A stretch of 6,216 bases of DNA from Chloroflexota bacterium (GTDB lineage: Bacteria > Chloroflexota > FW602-bin22 > JAMCYS01): positions 1 to 6,216 of the forward strand of contig JAJZQK010000219.1 of NCBI GenBank assembly GCA_021847625.1. The letters are read 5' to 3'. Below, piece after piece: positions 1-6,171 of the stretch. The position numbers were made by a program, and so were the translations under genes. Position 1 is the stretch's first letter. Every line of letters begins with the position of its first letter. Below the pieces are notes generated by a model. It was not told the origin of the DNA, made no database searches, and saw only the letters and a program-made list of their open reading frames with translations.

Positions 1-6
1 CTCCTG
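1..6 (-). promoter_or_regulatory. Possible ribosome binding site of a gene beyond the left edge
   Basis: Read on the - strand, the last bases before the window edge are CAGGAG, a Shine-Dalgarno-like hexamer about 18 bases after the TAA stop of the DUF2007-like gene. If real, a further - strand gene starts just outside the window and is co-transcribed with it. The start codon itself is not visible, so this rests on six bases only. Confidence 0.25.
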
Positions 7-24
7 GACGGTGCAGTCCCTTGA

Positions 25-240
25 TTACTGCCTGCGTCCCTGCAGCCCCGCGAGGCCCGTAATGAGTCTGACCACGTGAACACGGTCACTTGGTACTAAT
101 ACTTCATACTCCCCGTCTGCAGCATCCAAAGGCCCGTTATCTTTGCGGTGCAGCTCACAGGGCAGGCCCGAGCCCTCCATCAGGTCTTGCCAGGCCTCGG
201 CCACGAAGAGCCCCTGAGCAGTCTTGATTGGCGTCCACAT
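25..240 (-). CDS. Small DUF2007-like protein (putative signal-transducing family), 71 aa
   Basis: The 71-residue product has the plan of the DUF2007 family. It opens with a short strand (MWTPIKTA), followed by a helix rich in A, E and L (residues 12-23, with AEAWQDLMEGSG) and a 'GLPCEL' strand matching the family's 'GIP-x-x-L' segment. A loop leads to a final strand-helix 'YEVLVPSDRVHVVRLI' (residues 45-60), which resembles the usual 'V-x-VPxEDxxxA' ending. The family is small and cytosolic; despite the Pfam wording 'signal transducing', its role is not established. I chose ATG at 240 because GGAAGGTGT (253-245) sits 5 bases upstream. A TTG at 303 would add 21 residues but has no ribosome binding site and coincides with the predicted transcription start. 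There are no membrane segments. The family call is by eye and moderately sure; that it is a real gene is more certain. Confidence 0.68.
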   Translation of the reverse strand: MWTPIKTAQGLFVAEAWQDLMEGSGLPCELHRKDNGPLDAADGEYEVLVPSDRVHVVRLITGLAGLQGRRQ

Positions 241-309
241 AGTCACACCTTCCGTAACGGTTTGTGCCTCGCGGACGTGATACCCGCCAAGAGACACCAC
301 CAAGTCGGC

Positions 310-338
310 AGTCTAACATACGACCCAGAGGGTGTCAA
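310..338 (-). promoter_or_regulatory. Candidate sigma70-type promoter for the DUF2007-like gene
   Basis: On the - strand a perfect -35 TTGACA (338-333) is followed after 17 bp by TAGACT (315-310). TAGACT is 4 of 6 to consensus but keeps the key second A and final T. TG sits one base before the -10, giving an extended -10 (TGT-TAGACT). The predicted transcript start is near 303, leaving a leader of about 60 bases before the ATG at 240. Placement and orientation fit the only - strand gene here. Confidence 0.5.
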
Positions 339-514
339 GGAAAATGCGCGGCCTGAGCGCGAAGCTGGCAAGCTCGTAGCCAGAGCCATTGCCTACTAAG
401 GAATAGAGCGAAACGGCGCTCAATCCGCTGCCCGCCGTCGGCCTCGCCGAGGTGACCCGGCGCTTGCTCTTGGCGGGTGCCAGCACCTCGCCGTGGGGGC
501 GGACCTACCGTTTC
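339..514. other. Gene-free centre of the divergent intergenic region
   Basis: I see no convincing coding sequence between the - strand promoter and the + strand promoters. The stretch contains one notable hairpin at 472-492: GGCGGGTG pairs with CACC and CGCC around a CCAG loop, with a single bulged T. It is not followed by a T-tract on either strand, so it does not look like an intrinsic terminator. It lies just upstream of the distal + strand promoter and could be an operator-like site or simply GC-rich chance pairing. Confidence 0.4.
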
Positions 515-543
515 TTGAAGAGTGAGCGCCCTTGTTTTACAAT
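515..543 (+). promoter_or_regulatory. Candidate distal promoter of the operon
   Basis: TTGAAG (515-520, 4 of 6 to the -35 consensus) and TACAAT (538-543, 5 of 6 to the -10 consensus) are separated by 17 bp. They sit in a locally AT-rich patch (about 531-560) that stands out from the GC-rich surroundings. The expected start is near 550, giving a leader of about 130 bases to the ATG at 683. It is weaker at -35 than the proximal candidate; the two may act in tandem. Confidence 0.45.
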
Positions 544-569
544 ATCTCTAGTTGCTTTTTACACCCGCG

Positions 570-598
570 TTGACAGACTGCCACCTTGGCGCTATAGT
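570..598 (+). promoter_or_regulatory. Candidate main promoter of the operon, TTGACA-17-TATAGT
   Basis: A perfect -35 TTGACA (570-575), an optimal 17 bp spacer and a near-consensus -10 TATAGT (593-598, 5 of 6) lie upstream of the first gene. The predicted start is near 605, so the leader is about 78 bases. That leader is very GC-rich, with short palindromes (GCCTAGGC at 611-618, CCGGGCCCGG at 656-665) that could fold before the ribosome binding site. This is the best promoter match in the window and is correctly placed for the six-gene operon. Confidence 0.7.
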
Positions 599-665
599 TC
601 GGCGCAGGCTGCCTAGGCAACCGTGGGCCCGAAGGGCATGGCCTATCTTGGGCGCCCGGGCCCGG

Positions 666-674
666 AAGGGAGGT
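666..674 (+). promoter_or_regulatory. Ribosome binding site deciding the dacF-like start
   Basis: AAGGGAGGT is a near-ideal Shine-Dalgarno sequence, ending 8 bases before the ATG at 683. It favours ATG 683 over the in-frame GTG at 623, whose extra 20 residues (Arg, Pro and Gly rich) would also push the signal peptide away from the N-terminus. Confidence 0.85.
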
Positions 675-682
675 CGGCCCCC

Positions 683-1792
683 ATGCATAGGCTCCTACTT
701 GCGCTGGTCTTGGTCGTCGGCGTCTGTAGCCTCGGCTTTGGCCCTCCGTACATCGCGGGCGATGATGAGAGTGACCTTCCCCTGTACCCCTCGCAGATAA
801 CGTCGATTAGGGACTCCCAGCCGCCCGTGGTTGGCGCCGAGGCCTGGGCCATCGTCGACGGCAGTACAGGGATGCTCGTGGCAGGCAGAGACGCTCACAA
901 GCGCCTGGCGCCGGCGAGCACCACGAAGATTGTCACGGCCATCGTGGCCCTCGAGAACGGTCGGCTCGACGACAAGGTGCAGATCGACGTCGACAGCCGG
1001 AAACTAGTTGACAGCTCGGTCATGGGCCTTGTCCCTGGTGAATCGCTAACTCTGCGCCAACTCCTATATGGGCTGATGCTGCCTTCCGGCAACGACGCGG
1101 CCATCGCCATAGCGCGGTATGTCGGCGGCAGCGAGGAACGGTTCGTGGAGATGATGAACGCCAAAGTCCGCGACCTGGGCCTGGAGGACACGCATTTTGC
1201 CAATCCCCACGGACTGGACGATCCCAACCACTACTCCAGCGCCTACGATCTGGCGGCGCTCGCCCGCTATGGAATGAGCATCCCCGCGCTCGCCACGATC
1301 GTTTCGACGCGCGAATACACGGTCACCGGTCAGCAAACCTACCAGATGTACAACGGGAACCAACTGTTGGCACGCTACCCGGGCGCCGATGGAGTGAAGA
1401 CCGGCTATACCGAGAACGCCCTGCAAACGCTGGTAGCGTCGGCCACCAGGAACAACAGGCAGGTGTTCATCGCGGTGATGCGCAGCCGGGACCGGATCGG
1501 CGACAGCATCCCCCTGCTGGACTACTTCTTCTCGACCTATGGCTGGCGATCGCTTGATCTGCCACAGAACGCCCTGAACACGGTCCCCGGGCGCGACGGC
1601 AAGCCCAGGAGCCTGGCCCCTAGGACGGCCGGCGAGGCGTGCCTCCCCCGTTGGCAACTGCCGTTCGTGAGGTCCAGCGTTTGGCTTGATCAGCAGGCGT
1701 CGGCAGACCAGAAGGCGGAAGACCGCCTGGGGTTTGCCGGGTTCTACCTCGGCCAACGTCTGCTGGCCGAACTCCCTCTATATGCAAGATGA
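683..1792 (+). CDS. dacF: D-alanyl-D-alanine carboxypeptidase, S11 family (DacF/PBP5 type), 369 aa
   Basis: This serine peptidase removes the terminal D-alanine from peptidoglycan pentapeptides outside the membrane, which limits cross-linking. All three penicillin-binding motifs are present in order: S-x-x-K as STTK (residues 79-82, S79 the nucleophile), S-x-N as SGN (135-137) and KTG (239-241). The N-terminus is a signal peptide or anchor: MHR followed by a hydrophobic run to about residue 20. Its Cys at 15 is preceded by Val, so it lacks a proper lipobox. The S11 domain covers roughly residues 50-285. The last 80 or so residues are a smaller beta-type domain ending in FYLGQRLLAELPLYAR, as in DacF-like enzymes; no clear amphipathic membrane anchor is visible. 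It is the first gene after the promoter, and its stop overlaps rluB by 11 bp. S11 membership is certain; the dacF symbol is used by analogy with Firmicutes neighbourhoods. Confidence 0.93.
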   Translation: MHRLLLALVLVVGVCSLGFGPPYIAGDDESDLPLYPSQITSIRDSQPPVVGAEAWAIVDGSTGMLVAGRDAHKRLAPASTTKIVTAIVALENGRLDDKVQIDVDSRKLVDSSVMGLVPGESLTLRQLLYGLMLPSGNDAAIAIARYVGGSEERFVEMMNAKVRDLGLEDTHFANPHGLDDPNHYSSAYDLAALARYGMSIPALATIVSTREYTVTGQQTYQMYNGNQLLARYPGADGVKTGYTENALQTLVASATRNNRQVFIAVMRSRDRIGDSIPLLDYFFSTYGWRSLDLPQNALNTVPGRDGKPRSLAPRTAGEACLPRWQLPFVRSSVWLDQQASADQKAEDRLGFAGFYLGQRLLAELPLYAR

Positions 1793-2507
1793 CGAGGTTC
1801 GCCTGCAGAAGGCGCTCGCGCAGGCGGGCGTGTCCTCCCGCCGGGCTGCCGAAGACCTGATCCGCCAGGGCAGGGTAGCCGTCAACGGCGCCGTCGTCAC
1901 TACCCTGGGTACCAAGGTCAGGCCCGGCGTCGACCGCGTGACGGTTGATGGGCGGGAGGTAGGACCCGCGCAGAATATGGTATACTTCGCGCTGAACAAG
2001 CCTGCCGGCTATGTTAGCACGACGTCGGACACGCACGGGCGCCCGACTGTCCTCGACCTGGTGCCGAAGCGCGGGCGTCTGTATCCCGTCGGCAGATTGG
2101 ATGCGGATACTGAGGGTCTCCTCCTTATCACCAACGACGGCGAGTTCGCCTACCGGGTCACGCATCCGAAGCACGAACTAGAAAAAGAGTACCATGCCCT
2201 GGTGCGCGGCCTCCCCGACAGAGAAGACATCGCTCTTCTTCGCAGGGGTGTTGAGATAGAAGGCAGGCTGACGGCACTGGCCGACGTCGGCATCATCGCC
2301 GAGTTGGCCGGAGAGACCTGGCTGCGCGTGACTCTGCACGAGGGTCGGAAGCGGCAGGTTCGCCTGATGTGCGCGGCGGTCGGGCACCCCGTGATTCGGC
2401 TCAGAAGGGTGCGCGTTGGCCCCGTTGCCTTGGGAGACCTGCCGACAGGGAAATGGCGGGAGTTGTCGCCAGCCGAAGTAGCCGCCCTGCAACACAAGGA
2501 AGGATGA
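1782..2507 (+). CDS. rluB: 23S rRNA pseudouridine synthase RluB (RsuA family), 241 aa
   Basis: The enzyme isomerises a uridine of 23S rRNA (position 2605 in E. coli numbering for RluB) to pseudouridine in the large ribosomal subunit. An S4 RNA-binding domain occupies residues 6-50, beginning RLQKALAQAGVSSRRAAE. The catalytic domain follows, with the LNKPAGYVST strand (71-80), the signature GRLDADTEGLLLITNDGE (104-121, D107 the catalytic aspartate) and the RsuA/RluB-type closing motif HEGRKRQVRLMCAAVGHPV (186-204). Length and layout are normal for the family. The ATG at 1782 starts inside the dacF-like gene and matches the usual start 'M...RLQKALA'. No Shine-Dalgarno is visible before it, so translation probably depends on ribosomes finishing the upstream gene. 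The RsuA/RluB/E/F group is certain. RluB rather than RsuA is inferred from the sequence pattern and from its place next to cmk. Confidence 0.92.
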   Translation: MQDDEVRLQKALAQAGVSSRRAAEDLIRQGRVAVNGAVVTTLGTKVRPGVDRVTVDGREVGPAQNMVYFALNKPAGYVSTTSDTHGRPTVLDLVPKRGRLYPVGRLDADTEGLLLITNDGEFAYRVTHPKHELEKEYHALVRGLPDREDIALLRRGVEIEGRLTALADVGIIAELAGETWLRVTLHEGRKRQVRLMCAAVGHPVIRLRRVRVGPVALGDLPTGKWRELSPAEVAALQHKEG

Positions 2508-3211
2508 AGAAAGCGTCGGTAATCGCCATCGATGGGCCGGCCGGCTCGGGCAAGAGCACACTCGGTATGGAGCTCGCCCGGCGGCTCGGCCATATGTACT
2601 TCGACACCGGTGTCCTCTACAGAGCGGTGACGCTCCTGGCACTGCGAGAGCATATCGACCCCGCGGATGAAGGGGCCGTCGTCGCCCTCTCCGAACGTTC
2701 GACCATCGATGTCCTGCCGCCGACGGTCGCCGACGGCCGGCAATACACGGTCATCGCCAACGGCGAGGACATCACTTGGCAGATCAGGGAGCCCGCCGTC
2801 GATCACAACGTCTCCGTCGTTTCGGCTCATCCGGGGCTGCGTCGCGCTCTCTTGTCCGTCCAGCGGGATATAGCCTATCGCGGCCGGGTAGTGATGGTGG
2901 GCCGAGATATCGGCACGGTGGTGGTCCCCGAGGCCGATCTCAAGATCTTCCTCAACGCCTCGCTGGCGACGAGGGCGGAGAGGCGCTATCGCGAACTCCT
3001 CGCTCGGGGTTACGCCGTCACCGTCTGCGAGGTGCAGGCGGAAGTCCGCAAGAGAGATGAGCTGGACTCTCATCGCGCCATGGCTCCCCTGCGCGCGGCC
3101 CCCGAGGCCCACGTGATCCAGACCGACCACCTTACCATAGCCGAAGAAGCGGACCTGGTGGAGGCCCTTGCCTGCCACTTGGGGGACAAGAAGAGCGATG
3201 TGGTTCTATGA
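2504..3211 (+). CDS. cmk: Cytidylate kinase, 235 aa
   Basis: The kinase phosphorylates CMP and dCMP to their diphosphates with ATP, recycling cytidine nucleotides from RNA and phospholipid turnover for DNA synthesis. Visible elements are the P-loop GPAGSGKST (residues 11-19), the nucleotide-monophosphate segment FDTGVLYRA (33-41, normally LDTGAMYRA), GRDIGTVV (133-140), and the lid and base region with RDELDSHR (184-191) followed by PL and a short helix (195-206). The length is typical of the long bacterial form with an inserted CMP-binding region (about residues 60-110). The start is ATG at 2504, with AAGGA (2496-2500) close upstream; it overlaps the rluB stop as ATGA. Its own stop lies 14 bp inside plsC. 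Pairing of cmk with plsC and ispH is a recurrent arrangement in Clostridia and relatives. Confidence 0.95.
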   Translation: MKKASVIAIDGPAGSGKSTLGMELARRLGHMYFDTGVLYRAVTLLALREHIDPADEGAVVALSERSTIDVLPPTVADGRQYTVIANGEDITWQIREPAVDHNVSVVSAHPGLRRALLSVQRDIAYRGRVVMVGRDIGTVVVPEADLKIFLNASLATRAERRYRELLARGYAVTVCEVQAEVRKRDELDSHRAMAPLRAAPEAHVIQTDHLTIAEEADLVEALACHLGDKKSDVVL

Positions 3212-3881
3212 CCTAGCCTCGAAAGCCATGGACATCGCGTCCAGCTTAGTGACCGACCGGGCGGTGATCGGGAGGGAGAACGTCCCCCGGGAAGGCCCGC
3301 TATTGGTGGTCTCCAACCATCTTAGCCTCATCGACCCTCCTCTGCTGGGAGCGGTGTTCCCACGCTGCATATACTTCATGGCCAAGGAAGAGCTCTTTCA
3401 CGTGCCGGCACTGGCGTTGATTGTAAGTGGCTACGGAGCCTACCCGGTCCGGCGCGGGGAGGCTGATCGGCAGGCGCTGCGGACTACCCTCTCTCTGCTG
3501 CAAGCAGGGCAGGTGGTGGGGATCTTCCCGGAGGGCACGCGCAGCGATGACGGCGTGCTAGCGGCCGGACACCCCGGGGCGGCACTCGTCGCTTTGAAGG
3601 CGGACGTTCCTATTGTTCCGGTGGGCATCGCGGGGAGCGAGCAGGTCCTGAAGTGGCCACGCCAGTCTCTCCGTCCACGTCTTATGGTGCGGATCGGTCA
3701 GCCGTTCCGCCTCGAACAGCAGCGGGCGGGCGGTCCGCGTGAATCGCTGGCGCGCCACACCGAGCACGTGATGGCTAAGATCGCCGAGCTGCTTCCTCCG
3801 CAGTATCGGCAGCCTGGGACGGGGTTGGCAGGCGTGGAAAGTGAACTTCATCAATTTGGGGGCGACCGGGCGTGGAAGTAA
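3198..3881 (+). CDS. plsC: 1-acyl-sn-glycerol-3-phosphate acyltransferase (PlsC family), 227 aa
   Basis: The family transfers an acyl chain to the sn-2 position of lysophosphatidic acid at the inner face of the membrane, giving phosphatidic acid. All four acyltransferase blocks are seen: NHLSLID (residues 40-46, H41 and D46 catalytic), GAYPVRR (80-86), FPEGTRS (110-116, the glycerol-phosphate site) and VPIVPVG (137-143). No long N-terminal membrane helix is present; weakly hydrophobic stretches around 47-61 and 70-82 may lie on the membrane. The C-terminal 30 residues are a polar tail with no recognisable motif. I chose ATG at 3198, with weak AAGAAGAG upstream, over an in-frame TTG at 3168 that would add 10 residues inside cmk. 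It overlaps cmk by 14 bp and ispH by 10 bp. Exact acyl-donor preference cannot be read from sequence. Confidence 0.92.
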   Translation: MWFYDLASKAMDIASSLVTDRAVIGRENVPREGPLLVVSNHLSLIDPPLLGAVFPRCIYFMAKEELFHVPALALIVSGYGAYPVRRGEADRQALRTTLSLLQAGQVVGIFPEGTRSDDGVLAAGHPGAALVALKADVPIVPVGIAGSEQVLKWPRQSLRPRLMVRIGQPFRLEQQRAGGPRESLARHTEHVMAKIAELLPPQYRQPGTGLAGVESELHQFGGDRAWK

Positions 3882-4717
3882 GACTGGCGGAGCACATGGG
3901 CTTCTGCTTTGGCGTGCGCCGCGCCGAGGATCTCATAGAGAAGGCAGCGAGTGAGCATGGCCAGATGACAACCCTGGGTCAGCTCGTCCATAACCGGCAG
4001 GTTGCGGCCAGGCTGCGTGAGCTCGGTGTACGGGCGGTCAATAGCCTGGAAGAGGTAGACACGCCTGTGGTGGCGATCAGCGCCCACGGCGCTCCCCCCG
4101 AGACGGCGGAAATCGCCGCGCGACACGGCCTTAAGGTCATAGACGGAACGTGCCCGTTTGTCCGCAAGGCGCAGCTGGCTGCCCGCGAGTTGGCCCAGCA
4201 GGGCTTCGCGGTACTAATCTTCGGCGACCCTGCCCATCGCGAGGTCAAGGGTATTCTGGGCTGGGCGGGGACGGGGGCCCGGGTCATGGCCGACGAGGGC
4301 GCGTTGCCCGCCGAGTGCCCGGGGCGGAAGGTTGGCATCGTCTCGCAGACGACCCAGAACGTCGACAACCTCCGGAAGCTGACGGAGGCGGTGACGGCCA
4401 GGTGGCTCGTGGAATTGGCCGAGCTGCGGGTCGTGAACACAATCTGCTATGCAAGCGTGGACCGCCAGCAGGCAGCAGAGGAGCTCGCGCGTGAGGTAGA
4501 CGTTATAGTCGTGATTGGCGGCAGGGATAGCGCCAACACCGGTCGCCTCAGCGAGGTCTGTGCTCGCACGGGGACGCCCGTGCACCAGGTCGAGGACGTG
4601 GACGCCCTCCAGCGGGATTGGTTCACGGGCGTACGCGTCGTCGGCGTCACAGCTGGGGCGTCGACGCCGGACTGGGTGATCGGACGGGTGACCGGGTGGT
4701 TGCAGGAGTTGTCGTGA
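3872..4717 (+). CDS. ispH: 4-hydroxy-3-methylbut-2-enyl diphosphate reductase (IspH/LytB), 281 aa
   Basis: IspH is the last enzyme of the MEP pathway. It reduces HMBPP to isopentenyl and dimethylallyl diphosphate using a [4Fe-4S] cluster in the cytosol. The three cluster cysteines are C12 (GFCFGVRRA), C94 (DGTCPFV) and C192 (TICYAS). Substrate-pocket residues are also present: H40 (LVHN), H72 (SAHG), H122 and E124 (AHREVKG), the T pair at 160-161 (SQTTQN), S220 and N222 (GGRDSANT), and S264 (AGASTPDWVI). It is a short single-domain form without the C-terminal S1 domain fusion seen in some Clostridia. The start is GTG at 3872, overlapping the plsC stop by 10 bp. The usual 'V-x-L-A-x-x-x-GFC' start is matched, but only a weak G-rich stretch serves as ribosome binding site, so coupling is likely. 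The stop overlaps the next gene as GTGA. Confidence 0.96.
   Translation: MEVRLAEHMGFCFGVRRAEDLIEKAASEHGQMTTLGQLVHNRQVAARLRELGVRAVNSLEEVDTPVVAISAHGAPPETAEIAARHGLKVIDGTCPFVRKAQLAARELAQQGFAVLIFGDPAHREVKGILGWAGTGARVMADEGALPAECPGRKVGIVSQTTQNVDNLRKLTEAVTARWLVELAELRVVNTICYASVDRQQAAEELAREVDVIVVIGGRDSANTGRLSEVCARTGTPVHQVEDVDALQRDWFTGVRVVGVTAGASTPDWVIGRVTGWLQELS
4704..4708 (+). promoter_or_regulatory. Ribosome binding site deciding the DUF512 gene start
   Basis: AGGAG lies within the last codons of ispH, 5 bases before GTG at 4714. Together with the GTGA stop/start overlap it sets this start. The same frame is open back to 4618, but the added residues there are Arg-rich and are only ispH read in another frame. 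Confidence 0.8.
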
Positions 4718-6051
4718 GGACGGGCAAAGGGGCACTCGTAACGGCCGTGCGGCCAGACAGCATCTGCGCCCACGAGGGGATGCAGCCGGGTGATAGATTG
4801 CTTTCCGTGAACGGAAGGCCACTCAATGACCAGATAGACTACCGTTTCTACACGGCCGAGGATGTCGTGCGCGTGGACGCGTTGCACGGCGAGGACCGCA
4901 TCTCGTTCACGGCGGAGAAGTCCGAGGGCGAAGACCTGGGCCTTGACTTCGCCGAGGCCACCTTCGACGGCGTCCGTCGCTGCCGCAATCGCTGTCTGTT
5001 CTGCTTCGTGGACAGGCTGCCCCCGGGCCTGCGCCCTAGCCTCTCCGTTAGGGACGACGATTACCGCTATTCCTTCCTGTTTGGCAGTTATGTAACGCTA
5101 ACGAATCTCTCCGAGCCGGACTGGGCGCGGATTGTCGCCCAACGGCTCAGCCCCCTCTATGTCTCAATCCACGCCACCGATAATGACGTGCGGCGACGCC
5201 TACTCGGCAATCCCAAGGCCCCGGACATTCTGGCCCAGCTCAGGCGGTTGGCGCACGCGCATATCTCCGTGCACGCACAGGTGGTACTCTGTCCAGGCCT
5301 GAACGACGGCCAGCACTTGGAGCGGACCATCTCCGACCTGGCGGCCCCCTCAGACTGCGTCGAGTCCATGGCTATCGTGCCCGTGGGCCTCACCGGTTTT
5401 GGGAACCGGCAGGAGGTTCGCTCGTTTACTACAGATGAGATGCGATCGGTGATTGACCAAGTGAAACCTTGGCAGCAGAGATTTCGGCGGACGCTCGGCC
5501 GGACTTTCGTCCATCTGGCGGACGAGTTCTACGTTCGCACCGGCATGCCGCTGCCATCGGCCGCGCGCTACGATGGCTACCCCCAGTACGAGAACGGCGT
5601 CGGAATGGCACGTGTCCTGCTTTCGGAATGGCAGCGGGCCAGACGGCGATTGGGGTGCGCACCGGGGGCCCGTGCCCATTTCACCATAGCGTGCGGCGAA
5701 GCCATCCAAGCACTGCTGCGGCCAATGATCGACCATCTGCGGACGGAGACGGTGAGCGAGATCCACTTGTACCCGATCAAGAACCGGTTCTTTGGGGGGA
5801 ATGTAACAACGTCGGGCCTATTGACGGCTACCGACGTTGTGGGTCAGCTGGCGGACAAATCGCTTGGTTCCGCCTTGGTCCTACCGAGGAACATGTTCGA
5901 CGCCGACGGCAGCCGCACGCTCGATGGCGCGAGCGCCGACGTTATCTCCGCGCGACTGGGCGTGCCGGTGGTGGTTGTCTCGTCGATTTCCGACCTGATC
6001 TGCCTAATTGTCGGAGACAGTCCGGCCTTGGCGCAGGACAGTCGGCGCTAG
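4714..6051 (+). CDS. PDZ / radical SAM / DUF512 family protein, function unknown, 445 aa
   Basis: This belongs to a conserved but uncharacterised family (DUF512; cyanobacterial members are annotated as putative Fe-S oxidoreductases). Residues 6-60 look like a PDZ-like domain, with 'MQPGDRLLSVNGRPLND' at 23-39. A radical SAM-type cluster motif C-x3-C-x2-C follows at C90, C94 and C97 (CRNRCLFCFVDRLPPGLR). After it come the family's DDDYRYSFLFGSYVTLTNL stretch (114-132) and RLSPLYVSIHATD (144-156). The C-terminal DUF512 part contains DEFY (270-273), the PQYENGVG segment (290-297) and FFGGNVTTSGLLT (359-371). The length is normal and nothing is missing. GTG at 4714 is supported by AGGAG five bases upstream and overlaps the ispH stop by 4 bp. 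In many relatives this gene precedes der; here the operon appears to end, since a repeat-rich non-coding stretch follows. The substrate is unknown. Confidence 0.9.
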   Translation: MRTGKGALVTAVRPDSICAHEGMQPGDRLLSVNGRPLNDQIDYRFYTAEDVVRVDALHGEDRISFTAEKSEGEDLGLDFAEATFDGVRRCRNRCLFCFVDRLPPGLRPSLSVRDDDYRYSFLFGSYVTLTNLSEPDWARIVAQRLSPLYVSIHATDNDVRRRLLGNPKAPDILAQLRRLAHAHISVHAQVVLCPGLNDGQHLERTISDLAAPSDCVESMAIVPVGLTGFGNRQEVRSFTTDEMRSVIDQVKPWQQRFRRTLGRTFVHLADEFYVRTGMPLPSAARYDGYPQYENGVGMARVLLSEWQRARRRLGCAPGARAHFTIACGEAIQALLRPMIDHLRTETVSEIHLYPIKNRFFGGNVTTSGLLTATDVVGQLADKSLGSALVLPRNMFDADGSRTLDGASADVISARLGVPVVVVSSISDLICLIVGDSPALAQDSRR

Positions 6052-6131
6052 CCGGGAACACAAACGCGCACACATCTCAACGATCTAAATAGTCCGGCGT
6101 TATGCTTGCTGCACGGCCGGCCGGTTCCGTC
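6052..6131. other. Non-coding stretch after the operon
   Basis: No gene, and no clear intrinsic terminator (GC hairpin plus T-run), is visible directly after the TAG stop. The only notable element is a CGGCCGGCCGG run at 6114-6124. CGGCCGG recurs at 6164-6170, so this motif flanks the dRS3-like palindrome on both sides; it may belong to the repeat unit or be chance in GC-rich DNA. Confidence 0.5.
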
Positions 6132-6151
6132 ATTCCCGCGGAAGCGGGAAT
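6132..6151. repeat. dRS3-like palindromic repeat, ATTCCC-N8-GGGAAT
   Basis: Arms ATTCCCGC (6132-6139) and GCGGGAAT (6144-6151) form a perfect 8 bp stem around a GGAA loop, itself of the GNRA type. The outer bases fit exactly the ATTCCC-N8-GGGAAT template of the neisserial dRS3 element. The flanks 'CGTC' before and 'CCAG' after are typical of similar dispersed repeats in other bacterial genomes. The hairpin could stop or stabilise the operon transcript, though no T-run follows. Whether it is repeated elsewhere in this genome cannot be seen here, beyond the partial partner at 6204. Confidence 0.7.
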
Positions 6152-6171
6152 CCAGCCAGTGCGCGGCCGGA

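Noticed and set aside
148..399. + strand open frame of 83 codons opposite the DUF2007-like gene
   Set aside because: It has no ribosome binding site and no promoter in the right place, and the - strand frame has a family-like pattern with a strong ribosome binding site.
623..682. Upstream GTG start for the carboxypeptidase
   Set aside because: It would place 20 polar, Pro/Gly/Arg-rich residues before the signal peptide, and the strong AAGGGAGGT serves ATG 683.
683..745. Carboxypeptidase as a lipoprotein (Cys at residue 15)
   Set aside because: The residues before the Cys are V-G-V. A lipobox needs a small residue (Gly, Ala or Ser) directly before the Cys, so this is read as an ordinary signal peptide.
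1064..1756. - strand open frame of 230 codons opposite the dacF-like gene
   Set aside because: The opposite strand encodes all S11 motifs; this frame is a shadow with no ribosome binding site or motif.
2150..3178. Long - strand open frame of 342 codons opposite rluB and cmk
   Set aside because: It lies antisense to two certain genes, has an Arg-, Gly- and Asp-rich composition typical of antisense frames in GC-rich DNA, and shows no recognisable domain.
5469..6092. + strand open frame of 207 codons overlapping the end of the DUF512 gene
   Set aside because: It is another frame of a gene whose conserved motifs run to near the stop. Its product is Arg- and Gly-rich and matches nothing I recognise.
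6132..6151. The dRS3-like hairpin as the operon's intrinsic terminator
   Set aside because: No T-run follows on either strand (TCCAGCCAG after it on the + strand), so it is described as a repeat; transcript stabilisation or factor-aided termination stays possible.
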